From Kitasatospora sp. GP82 (GTDB lineage: Bacteria > Actinomycetota > Actinomycetes > Streptomycetales > Streptomycetaceae), in the NCBI RefSeq assembly GCF_029892105.1, contig NZ_JARZAJ010000022.1:84952-148951 (forward strand): a stretch of DNA of 64,000 nt, in the 5' to 3' direction. Every line of letters begins with the position of its first letter. Position 1 is the stretch's first letter. Positions 8,032 to 15,500 of the stretch are shown here, piece by piece. Both the position numbers and the translations under genes were made by a program. The notes under the pieces are model-generated. The model saw only the letters and a program-made list of their open reading frames with translations, was not told where the DNA came from and did not search any database.

Positions 8032-9417
8032 ATGATCCAGATCACCGGACTGACCAAGGTCTATCGGCGGGGCCGTCCACCGGCCCTGCTCGACCTGACG
8101 TTCGACGCCCGTCCAGGCATGGTGACCGCTCTGCTGGGTGCGGAGGGTGCGGGGAAGACCACCGCGCTACGGCTCATGGTGGAGCTGGAGCGTGGCACGG
8201 GCATCACCCTCTTCGACGGGCGCACCTACCGCAGGCTGCGCCGTCCCGAGCGTGAGGTCGGCGTCGTACTCCCGGGCGGACGTGTGCCGGCCGGGCATCC
8301 GGGACGTCGGGCGCGCAGTCATCTGCAGATGCTGGCCGCCGCGGTCGGTGTCCCGTCCACCCGGGCGGACGAACTGCTGGAGCAGACCAGGCTGGCCACG
8401 GTCTCGGCCCACCGTCTGCGCAGCTTCTCGCCAGGTATGCACCGCCGTCTGACCCTCGCCGCAGCCCTGCTCGGATCCCCCCACACCCTGCTGCTGGACG
8501 CCCCCACCGAGGGCCTCTCGCCGCGCAACGTCGAGTGGTTCCACTCCTTCCTGCGCTCCTTCGCCGTCTCGGGCGGAACGGTTCTGGTCACCACCAGAAC
8601 CCCGCAGGAGGCGTCCGTCCTGGCGGACCGGGTGATCACTCTCGACCAGGGCCGACTGCTTGCGGACCAGCCGATCGCGGAGTTCCGCCGGACGCGGATG
8701 CACCCCGAAGTCTCGGTCCGCGGACCGCAGATGGCCCGGCTGGCGGATCTGCTGGCCGGACAGGGAGTCCAGATCCGCAGGGACGGTGGCGCCGGTCTCG
8801 CGGTGAGCGGCATCGGCCGCACCGAGATCGGCGAACTCGCCTACCGGCACGGAATTCTGCTCCATGAGCTGGCCGACCGGGTGGTCGAGCAGCCCATCCC
8901 GCACCCGAGCCTGCCGTCCGCCTCCGGCCGCTCCGGCAGTGTCCAACTCCACTCGACCGGAAGGTCCTCGGGTGCTCCGCTGGTGGGCGCCCAGGCCGTG
9001 GGCAGGCAGCCGGTGGGCAGTCGAGCGCTCGGCAAACGGCCGACCAGCGCCCAGTCCGCGCCCCAGTCCCAGTTGCAGCACCAGTCGCAGGCCCACTCCT
9101 ACGGCGAGCCCCAACCGGCCGATGAGGTTTACGGGGTCTACCGGATCAACGAATTCCATGAGGCCGACAAGGCCGACGCGCCAGATAACCCGGATATGCC
9201 GGACACGCCGGACACGCCGGAGGCGCCGGACACGCCGGGTACACCGGATATGCCGGGCATGGCAGACACGGCGCGACTCGCAACGGTCGGCAGACCTGCC
9301 CAGCCCGACCGGACGGCGCCGCCCCCGGCGGTGTCGGTGCCGTCGCCTGGGCCGGTGCCCGAGTCCGCGGCGCTGTCCCAGCCCCTTCCCGGCCTCGACC
9401 ACCACCGGAGCGAGTGA
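8032..9417 (+). CDS. ABC transporter ATP-binding protein, degenerate catalytic site
   Basis: A 461-residue protein. Residues 1-215 form an ABC ATPase domain of the DrrA/exporter type. Walker A (GAEGAGKTT, 36-44) is intact. The signature reads FSPGM (132-136) and Walker B reads LLLDAP (153-158), so the catalytic glutamate after Asp is Ala. The H-loop segment VLVTTRT has no His, and the Q-loop Gln is not evident. Residues after 300 are low complexity, including Pro/Asp/Thr repeats near 405-425. It probably binds ATP but may hydrolyse it poorly. ATG 8032 matches the family start (IQITGLTKVYRRG); the frame is open upstream from 7942. The permease gene follows by 3 bases, indicating an operon. Confidence 0.85.
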   Translation: MIQITGLTKVYRRGRPPALLDLTFDARPGMVTALLGAEGAGKTTALRLMVELERGTGITLFDGRTYRRLRRPEREVGVVLPGGRVPAGHPGRRARSHLQMLAAAVGVPSTRADELLEQTRLATVSAHRLRSFSPGMHRRLTLAAALLGSPHTLLLDAPTEGLSPRNVEWFHSFLRSFAVSGGTVLVTTRTPQEASVLADRVITLDQGRLLADQPIAEFRRTRMHPEVSVRGPQMARLADLLAGQGVQIRRDGGAGLAVSGIGRTEIGELAYRHGILLHELADRVVEQPIPHPSLPSASGRSGSVQLHSTGRSSGAPLVGAQAVGRQPVGSRALGKRPTSAQSAPQSQLQHQSQAHSYGEPQPADEVYGVYRINEFHEADKADAPDNPDMPDTPDTPEAPDTPGTPDMPGMADTARLATVGRPAQPDRTAPPPAVSVPSPGPVPESAALSQPLPGLDHHRSE

Positions 9418-9420
9418 ACC

Positions 9421-10251
9421 GTGCGCGTCCTTGCCTACGAGCTGCGGCGACTGCGTGGCCTCCGTTCCACCTGGTTCGTCCTCGGTGCCGTGCTGCTCGG
9501 TGACGCCGCGGTGGCAGCCGTGATCGCGCACCAACTGCCCGCCGGTGCCCTCTCGGTGCCCGCCGCCGTCCGTTCCGTGACGGCGATTGTCCCGCTGCTG
9601 CCGCTCCCGATCTCCGCCCTCGGCGCCGGCGCGCTGGGCGCCCTCTCGTACGGGCACGAGGTCCGGCACCCGGGCCTGGCGGCTTCGCAGGTCACGTACC
9701 GGCGCAGGATCGGGCTACTGGCGGGCAAGCTGGTGGTGATCGGTCTGCTCTCGGCAGCACTCGCGGTCGCCACCGCCGTGGTGGATGCTGTGGTGCTGCG
9801 CTTCGCGCTCCCGGCCGGTGTGGATGCCGCGCGGATGTTCGGCCCGGACGCCCAGACAATGGTGGCCGTCGGACAGCCGCTCGCGGTGTTCGGGGTCATG
9901 GTGGTGCTGGCCGGGTGCTCAGGGCTGCTCACCACCTCGCTGGTGCGCAGTGCGGCGGCCGGGATGCTCATCCTCGCGGCGCTACCGGCGCTGCTGGAGC
10001 CCGCGCTCTCCCTGGTGCTTCGTCGGACGGGTCGGCCGATGCCCGCTCGGGTCCGTGAACTGCTGCCGTTCCAGTACGGACTGGACTGGCTCGGGGACGC
10101 CCCTCGGGACGGCGTGTCGGCGTTCGGTCCGGCACTCGGTCCCGCGCTTCGGCCAGTGCTGGAGCCGGTCTTCCTCGCAGCCTCGCTGGCCCCGGCCGCG
10201 GTGCTTCTGCTCTCCTGCTTCCTGGTCCAACTCCGGCGCTGCGCGCTCTGA
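9421..10251 (+). CDS. ABC-type transporter membrane subunit
   Basis: A 276-residue protein with about six hydrophobic segments (residues roughly 18-40, 55-75, 100-125, 155-180, 185-205 and 245-270). It starts MRVLAYELRRLRGLRSTW, the usual cytosolic lead-in of ABC-2-type exporter subunits, and keeps the 'LSYGHEVRHP..ASQVTYRRR' pattern seen in them. It is the partner of the preceding ATP-binding protein: the GTG start lies 3 bases after that stop and GGAG is 11 bases upstream. Substrate unknown. Confidence 0.75.
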   Translation: MRVLAYELRRLRGLRSTWFVLGAVLLGDAAVAAVIAHQLPAGALSVPAAVRSVTAIVPLLPLPISALGAGALGALSYGHEVRHPGLAASQVTYRRRIGLLAGKLVVIGLLSAALAVATAVVDAVVLRFALPAGVDAARMFGPDAQTMVAVGQPLAVFGVMVVLAGCSGLLTTSLVRSAAAGMLILAALPALLEPALSLVLRRTGRPMPARVRELLPFQYGLDWLGDAPRDGVSAFGPALGPALRPVLEPVFLAASLAPAAVLLLSCFLVQLRRCAL

Positions 10252-10282
10252 CGGCGTCGCCGGAAGCTCCGGCCGTACCCTC

Positions 10283-10313
10283 CGCCGACACGGTGGCCGA
10301 CACCGTGTCGGCG
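10283..10313 (+). terminator. Stem-loop after ABC pair
   Basis: Perfect 12-base arms (CGCCGACACGGT / ACCGTGTCGGCG) with a 7-base loop, 31 bases after the permease stop codon. There is no U-tract, as is common in this group. It separates the ABC operon from the whiH-like gene. Confidence 0.65.
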
Positions 10314-10508
10314 CCGTCATTGGCACCGTCGTTGGCGCCCGGCCGGTGATCCTGGTGACAGTCTGTCATGGGGGGCCGAGGGAGCAGGATCGAAAAAGCC
10401 GCTTTCTGCCTGATATGAAGTCAATTATCCGGTCACGGGCGATCACCCTTTCGTGTGCTTTTCACGAGAATTCTCAAGCCGACCCCGCGGATCGCCGACA
10501 AAGGACGT

Positions 10509-11384
10509 GTGAGTACCCTTGCGCACCCCACCATGACCGCAGCTCGTTCGGCAGACCCAGTCGGCGCCGCCGGAGAGCTGGACCGTTTCTCGTACGCCGA
10601 TCGGCCCACTCCACCCGCGCCCCGCTGGGAGGGCGCCGAGGCCGACCTCGCCCGGGTCGGCCGGAAGACCACCAGCAGCCGCGGCCGCGGCCTCCATGGC
10701 CAGCTGGTCCAGCAGCTCGGCCAGATGATCGTCTCCGGCGACCTCGGCGCCGACCGTCCGCTGGTCCCCGAGGAGATCGGCCAGCGGTTCGAGGTCTCCC
10801 GCACCGTCGTCCGCGAGTCGCTGCGGGTGCTGGAGGCCAAGGGCCTCGTGAGCGCCCGGCCGAACGTGGGCACCAGGGTCCGCCCGGTCAGCGACTGGAA
10901 CCTGCTCGACCCCGACATCATCGAGTGGCGGGCCTTCGGGCCGCAGCGGGACGAGCAGCGCCGGGAGCTGTTCGAACTCCGCTGGGCGATCGAGCCGCTC
11001 GCCGCCCGCCTCGCGGCAGGACACGGCCGGGAGGATGTCCAGCAGCGGCTGGTCGAACTCACCGAGGTCATGGGCCACGCCGGGGCCCAGGGAGACCTGG
11101 TCAGCTACGGCCGGGCCGACGCCGAGCTGCATGCGCTGATCCTCCAGATGGCGGGCAACCGGATGCTGGAGCACCTCTCCGGCATCGTGGCCTGTGCCCT
11201 CCAGGTCTCCGGAGGCACGGCGACCACCTGTGAGCGGCCGTCCGAGTCCTCGGTCAGCCTGCACACCCGGCTGGTCGACGCGCTGGGGACGGGCGACGGC
11301 ACCGCAGCCGAGACGGCCATCCGGGCGCTGCTCACCGTCCACCCGGAGGTCGAGCACTCGGTGCCGGCCCCGCGCGAGCACTGA
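10509..11384 (+). CDS. whiH: GntR/FadR-family sporulation regulator WhiH-like
   Basis: A 291-residue FadR-subfamily regulator. A disordered lead of about 55 residues precedes a GntR winged helix ('LHGQLVQQLGQMIVSGDL..VSRTVVRESLRVLEAKGLV', about 58-125) and an all-helical FCD ligand domain ('ELRWAIEPLAARLAAG', 'RADAELHALILQMAGNRML'). The N-terminal pattern STLAHPTMTAARS and position directly upstream of hrdB match, from memory, S. coelicolor WhiH, needed for sporulation septation of aerial hyphae. GTG 10509 is preceded by AAAGGA; ATG 10533 is possible. In S. coelicolor whiH is transcribed by sigma-WhiG; no convincing WhiG promoter could be picked by eye here. Confidence 0.8.
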   Translation: MSTLAHPTMTAARSADPVGAAGELDRFSYADRPTPPAPRWEGAEADLARVGRKTTSSRGRGLHGQLVQQLGQMIVSGDLGADRPLVPEEIGQRFEVSRTVVRESLRVLEAKGLVSARPNVGTRVRPVSDWNLLDPDIIEWRAFGPQRDEQRRELFELRWAIEPLAARLAAGHGREDVQQRLVELTEVMGHAGAQGDLVSYGRADAELHALILQMAGNRMLEHLSGIVACALQVSGGTATTCERPSESSVSLHTRLVDALGTGDGTAAETAIRALLTVHPEVEHSVPAPREH

Positions 11385-11869
11385 GCCCGGCCGAGCACTG
11401 CTCCACAGGTACCCGCCCGCCCGAGGGACGGGAATCGGACCGGTCCCGGATCTCTCCCGGAGAAGGCTGTTGGGGAAGCTCCGGGAGAAAGTGGCACCCT
11501 TGGCCCTTCGGCTGAACCGTTCGAGCTTCGAGACCGCTGAGGTCCCCAGGACCGCTGTGGTTCCCCAGCCGTCCGAGGCAGCCGGAGGGCCACGTCCGTC
11601 CCGGAAAGCCGGTGTGACCGGCGACACCATGGCCATGCGTAACACTTGAGGGGCGGCAGCGATGTGTACGGAGCGGAAGCAGCTCCGGAATACCAGCCAG
11701 TGTCAGAATGCTGTGTTGGTCCGCGGCGCTGCTGCCGTCCTGCAAACCCAGTCCTCAAGCTCCGAGCCGGTCGGAATCGACACCGCGCGTCGTCGCGCGT
11801 GTTCCTTCCCCGCCCCCTCGGGCGGCCAGGCACGGGGTTCGAGTCCACTCATCGTCCGAGAGGTTGTTC
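11385..11869. other. 485-base leader region of hrdB
   Basis: Between the whiH-like stop and the hrdB GTG. No credible gene. It should contain the hrdB promoter or promoters and the 5' leader. I looked for the disulfide-stress SigR pattern GGAAT-N18-GTT known upstream of S. coelicolor hrdB and found GGAAT three times (about 11428, 11687, 11769) but not with that spacing, so no promoter is claimed. Confidence 0.5.
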
Positions 11870-13483
11870 GTGTCGGCCAGCACATCCCGTTCGCTTCCCC
11901 CCGAGATCGCCGAGTCCGCAGCTCTGCTCGCGCTCATCGAGCGGGGCAAGGCCCAGGGGCAGATCGCCGGTGACGACGTGCGCCAGGCGTTCGAGGCGGA
12001 CCAGATCCCGGTCACCAAGTGGAAGAACGTCATGCGCAGCCTCAACCAGGTGTTGATTGAGGAAGGGGTGGACCTGATGGTCAGCGCTGCTGAACCTGCC
12101 GGGTCCAAGCGCAAGAGCGTTGCCGCCAAGAGCACCACCAAGCGCACCGCGACCAAGGCGGTCACCACTCGGACTCCGGCTGCTCCCACCCGACCCCCGG
12201 TGCGGATCGCCCCCGCCGCGACCGTGGCCGTCCCGGCTGTCGCCGCGACGGTGTCGACCACCGAGGTCACGGTCGTGGAGGGCGTCGAGGGTACCGAGGT
12301 GAGGGCCGTGGCCAAGAAGGCCGCCGCCCCCGCCAAGAAGGCCGTGGCCAAGAAGGCTGCCGCCCCTGCCAAGAAGACCGCCGCCAAGAAGACCGCCGCC
12401 AAGGGTGGCAAGGGCGACGAGGAGCTGCTCGGCGAGGAGGAGCTGCTCGAGGATGCCGCGCTGCCCGGCGACAAGGCCGGCGAGGAGGCCGAGCCCGAAG
12501 AGGAGTCGCAGGGCTTCGTCCTCTCCGACGACGACGAGGACGACGCGCCCGCTCAGCAGGTCGCCGTCGCCGGTGCCACCGCAGACCCGGTCAAGGACTA
12601 CCTGAAGCAGATCGGTAAGGTCCCGCTGCTCAACGCCGAGCAGGAGGTCGAGCTCGCCAAGCGCATCGAGGCCGGCCTGTTCGCCGAGGACAAGCTCAGC
12701 GCCGCCGACAAGCTCGCGCCGAAGCTCAAGCGCGAGCTGGAGATCATCGCCGAGGACGGCCGCCGCGCCAAGAACCACCTGCTGGAGGCCAACCTCCGTC
12801 TGGTGGTCTCGCTGGCCAAGCGCTACACCGGTCGCGGCATGCTCTTCCTGGACCTGATCCAGGAGGGCAACCTCGGTCTGATCCGTGCGGTCGAGAAGTT
12901 CGACTACACCAAGGGCTACAAGTTCTCCACCTACGCCACGTGGTGGATCCGCCAGGCGATCACCCGCGCGATGGCCGACCAGGCCCGCACCATCCGTATC
13001 CCGGTGCACATGGTCGAGGTCATCAACAAGCTGGCCCGCGTCCAGCGCCAGATGCTCCAGGACCTGGGCCGCGAGCCCACCCCGGAGGAGCTGGCCAAGG
13101 AGCTCGACATGACCCCGGAGAAGGTCATCGAGGTCCAGAAGTACGGCCGCGAGCCCATCTCGCTGCACACCCCGCTCGGTGAGGACGGTGACAGCGAGTT
13201 CGGTGACCTCATCGAGGACTCCGAGGCCGTCGTCCCGGCCGACGCGGTCAGCTTCACCCTGCTCCAGGAGCAGCTGCACTCGGTGCTCGACACCCTCAGC
13301 GAGCGCGAGGCCGGCGTGGTGTCGATGCGCTTCGGTCTGACGGACGGTCAGCCGAAGACGCTGGACGAGATCGGCAAGGTCTACGGGGTCACCCGTGAGC
13401 GCATCCGCCAGATCGAGTCGAAGACCATGTCCAAGCTGCGCCACCCGTCGCGTTCGCAGGTTCTGCGCGACTACCTGGACTGA
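11870..13483 (+). CDS. hrdB: Principal RNA polymerase sigma factor HrdB
   Basis: A 537-residue sigma-70 factor, essential for vegetative transcription. Residues 1-75 (SASTSRSLPPEIAESAALLALIERG) match the HrdB N-terminus. About 80-185 is Lys/Ala/Pro-rich with AKKAAAPAKK-type repeats, and 185-235 is acidic. Region 1.2 starts near 238 (DPVKDYLKQIGKVPLL), region 2 near 300-385 with the invariant KFSTYATWWIRQAITRA, and region 4.2 near 500-537 (VTRERIRQIESKTMSKLRHP). GTG 11870 is chosen because homology begins there and AGAGG precedes it. Slightly longer than the S. coelicolor protein as I recall it, by expansion of the Lys/Ala tract. Confidence 0.97.
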   Translation: MSASTSRSLPPEIAESAALLALIERGKAQGQIAGDDVRQAFEADQIPVTKWKNVMRSLNQVLIEEGVDLMVSAAEPAGSKRKSVAAKSTTKRTATKAVTTRTPAAPTRPPVRIAPAATVAVPAVAATVSTTEVTVVEGVEGTEVRAVAKKAAAPAKKAVAKKAAAPAKKTAAKKTAAKGGKGDEELLGEEELLEDAALPGDKAGEEAEPEEESQGFVLSDDDEDDAPAQQVAVAGATADPVKDYLKQIGKVPLLNAEQEVELAKRIEAGLFAEDKLSAADKLAPKLKRELEIIAEDGRRAKNHLLEANLRLVVSLAKRYTGRGMLFLDLIQEGNLGLIRAVEKFDYTKGYKFSTYATWWIRQAITRAMADQARTIRIPVHMVEVINKLARVQRQMLQDLGREPTPEELAKELDMTPEKVIEVQKYGREPISLHTPLGEDGDSEFGDLIEDSEAVVPADAVSFTLLQEQLHSVLDTLSEREAGVVSMRFGLTDGQPKTLDEIGKVYGVTRERIRQIESKTMSKLRHPSRSQVLRDYLD

Positions 13484-13497
13484 TCCCCGATCGTCCC

Positions 13498-13532
13498 CGA
13501 AGGGCCCGGAGCTTCACGCTCCGGGCCCTTCG
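13498..13532 (+). terminator. Terminator of hrdB
   Basis: A perfect 15-base stem (CGAAGGGCCCGGAGC and its complement) with loop TTCAC, 14 bases after the hrdB stop. Strong intrinsic terminator typical of the group despite lacking a long T run. Confidence 0.85.
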
Positions 13533-13628
13533 GCGTATCCGGGGTCGGGGCAGGGGTCAGGGCCCGCCGTCATCCGGCCGTGCGTCGAATCCCTCGTCCG
13601 GGTGGTGTGGCGTCGGGCATCGACACTC

Positions 13629-13650
13629 AGCGTAGTAGATCAACTACGCT
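13629..13650. promoter_or_regulatory. 22-base palindrome upstream of trypsin-like gene
   Basis: Perfect 8-base arms AGCGTAGT and ACTACGCT around AGATCA, ending 39 bases before the GTG start. Size and symmetry fit a dimeric regulator site. I do not recognise the regulator, and no regulator gene is adjacent. Confidence 0.6.
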
Positions 13651-13689
13651 GTGCCGGTTGTCTGCTGCCGAACCTGTCTGGAGAAACCG

Positions 13690-14559
13690 GTGCTGCCCAT
13701 CCTGGACGCCCACCCGGCCTCGCTGCTGCCTCGCAGGCGCCGCCGCAGGGTGGTGGCCCTGGCGTTGCTGGCTGCCCTTCCGGCGCCGCTGATCGCATTG
13801 ACCGCTGCCGCGCCTGCCGAGGCGCAGCGGCGCATCGTGGGCGGCAAGGCTGTCAGTACCGGCAACCATCGGTGGATGGTTGCGCTGGCCAGCCGCCAGC
13901 AGTTCGGCAACGCACGTGCCGGACAGTTCTGCGGCGGCACGCTGGTGGCGCCGACGAAGGTGGTGACGGCCGCGCACTGCTTCTACGACGAGACCAGCGG
14001 CCGGCGGATCGATCGCCCGGGGCTGAAGGTGATCGTCGGCCGGGACGATCTCACCCGGCGCAACGGCAGGGAGGTCGAGGTCCGAGAGGTGCTGGTCCAC
14101 CCCGAGTACTCGTACGCCACCAATATGCAGGATGTGGCGGTTCTCACGATTGCCGAGGCCCAGCCCGAGACGTCGCTCATCAACTACGTGGAGCCGGGGG
14201 AGACGGAGCCGTACGTGCCCGGAGCCAAGGCGCAGGTCTACGGGTGGGGCGACACTCGGGGCGACGGTAGTTACTCGAACACGTTGCACAGTGTCGACGT
14301 GCCGATCATCGCCGATGAGACCTGTGCGCACGCCTACCCCGGTGGCCCGGACGGGCTGTTCGATGCCCGGGGCATGGTCTGCGCGGGCGATCAGCAGGGC
14401 GGCAAGGATGCCTGCCAGGGCGACAGCGGCGGTCCGTTGGTGGTGGCCGGGCGCCTTGCGGGTCTGGTCTCCTGGGGGGCGGGCTGCGCCGAGGCCAACC
14501 ACCCGGGCGTCTACACAAGGGTGTCGGCGGTGTCGGACTGGCTGCACTCGGTGCTCTGA
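13690..14559 (+). CDS. Secreted trypsin-like serine protease (S1A)
   Basis: A 289-residue precursor. An arginine-rich start (RRRRRR, about 14-19) and a hydrophobic stretch (VVALALLAALPAPLIALTAAAPAEA) form a signal peptide, followed almost at once by QRRIVGG, where activation exposes Ile. The triad is complete: His in TAAHC (about 96), Asp in NMQDVAV (about 147), Ser in GDSGGP (about 244). Six Cys allow three disulfides. GTG 13690 has GGAGA nearby; an earlier GTG at 13651 would add 13 residues. An extracellular endopeptidase for arginine/lysine sites is expected. Monocistronic, between the hrdB terminator and a convergent gene. Confidence 0.92.
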   Translation: MLPILDAHPASLLPRRRRRRVVALALLAALPAPLIALTAAAPAEAQRRIVGGKAVSTGNHRWMVALASRQQFGNARAGQFCGGTLVAPTKVVTAAHCFYDETSGRRIDRPGLKVIVGRDDLTRRNGREVEVREVLVHPEYSYATNMQDVAVLTIAEAQPETSLINYVEPGETEPYVPGAKAQVYGWGDTRGDGSYSNTLHSVDVPIIADETCAHAYPGGPDGLFDARGMVCAGDQQGGKDACQGDSGGPLVVAGRLAGLVSWGAGCAEANHPGVYTRVSAVSDWLHSVL

Positions 14560-14661
14560 GTGTCCGAACGGCTGCGCGGTGTACGCACGGTCTGACGCCG
14601 AGTAGTTGTGCGGATACTCTCCGACACTTCGTCAACTCGGTCAACGGGTTGAGGAAATGCC

Positions 14662-14705
14662 GCAGCCGGACGGTAAACCCCTTGCGGGGTCTGCCGTCCG
14701 GCTGC
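14662..14705. terminator. Bidirectional terminator between convergent genes
   Basis: 12-base arms GCAGCCGGACGG / CCGTCCGGCTGC enclose a second CCCC-ttgc-GGGG stem. It lies between the protease (rightward) and the DUF7455 gene (leftward), so it can serve both. Confidence 0.75.
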
Positions 14706-14747
14706 TCTCGGCCTGGCTCGAATCAGCTCGCCGGGCGAGCGGCGAGG

Positions 14748-14978
14748 TCAGTGCTCGTCGTCGTCGGCCGAGGCGTTGGTCGTCGAAAGACGACCGGTCT
14801 CGTCCTGTATCTCGACGGCGATCTTCTTGAGCTCGGGCTCGAACTTCCGGCCGTGGTGGGCACAGAAGAGCAGCTCTCCGCCGCTTGCGAGTACGACGCG
14901 CAGGTAGGCCTGGGCGCCGCAGCGGTCGCAGCGGTCAGCCGCGGTGAGCGGGCTCGCAGGTGTCAGAACAGTAGTCAC
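14748..14978 (-). CDS. DUF7455 small zinc-ribbon-like protein
   Basis: A 76-residue acidic-tailed protein. The core C-x-x-C (CDRC, about 17-20) with C-x-x-H (CAHH, about 39-42) resembles a small zinc ribbon and matches the conserved actinobacterial family annotated DUF7455 (AADRCDRCGAQAYLRVVLASG). Function unknown. It is divergent from parE across a 520-base gap. The start ATG is followed by TTVLTPASPL, the usual family start. Homologues, as I recall, sit between hrdB and parE in other streptomycetes. Confidence 0.8.
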   Translation of the reverse strand: MTTVLTPASPLTAADRCDRCGAQAYLRVVLASGGELLFCAHHGRKFEPELKKIAVEIQDETGRLSTTNASADDDEH

Positions 14979-15500
14979 GTCGCCTCTTCTCTAGCTCGAC
15001 GAGCTGTCGTACCAGGGTCAACATCCAACCAGGTCGAAATCGTTCCCGCTCGTGGCTTTTCTTCTCTGAGGATTCTGCTGTGTTGTTGGTGAGGACGTGC
15101 CCAGGGCATCGGCGGTTCATGCGTACCGATTCCCAGGATCCGCCTCGGTCCTCGAACGTCCTAACGAAGCGGTGTCCGAGGTCCGCGTAGCATAATCCTC
15201 TGCTGGGTTGGAGCATAAGCCCCGTCCCACGCACCGGTAGCCTGCATCGCAGCAGTTCGGCCGCCTGTTGTTCACGTCGAGGTCCGCCAGGAGCCGTGGT
15301 GGCAGGTGGAGATGACGCTCCCGAGTCCCCGGCTTCGGCGGAGGTCTTGTTCGCGCAGCGCGTACAAGCTGCGCGGGCCGAGCCGTCTGTGTCTCAGGCA
15401 TTGGGAACACTGTGCGGGTGGGCCCGGCAGACCGGGTCGGAAGTCAGTCGAAGCGTCGGACGGAAGTCGGACGGGTGAGAACTTCATTGAGGAGCACCGC
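14979..15500. other. 522-base divergent promoter region, DUF7455 / parE
   Basis: No credible gene seen. The parE frame is open from 15306, but homology and ribosome site place the start at 15501. A short A/T-rich patch, TAGCATAAT at about 15187-15195, is a possible -10 element for rightward transcription; no clear -35 partner was found. Confidence 0.45.

Noticed and set aside
8167..9669. Minus-strand open frame opposite the ABC ATPase
   Set aside because: Composition typical of an antisense shadow (Arg/Gly/His-rich), and the plus-strand gene has clear domains.
11385..11869. SigR-type promoter (GGAAT-N18-GTT) before hrdB
   Set aside because: GGAAT occurs three times, but GTT follows at about 23 bases in two cases and not at 18; not supported by eye.
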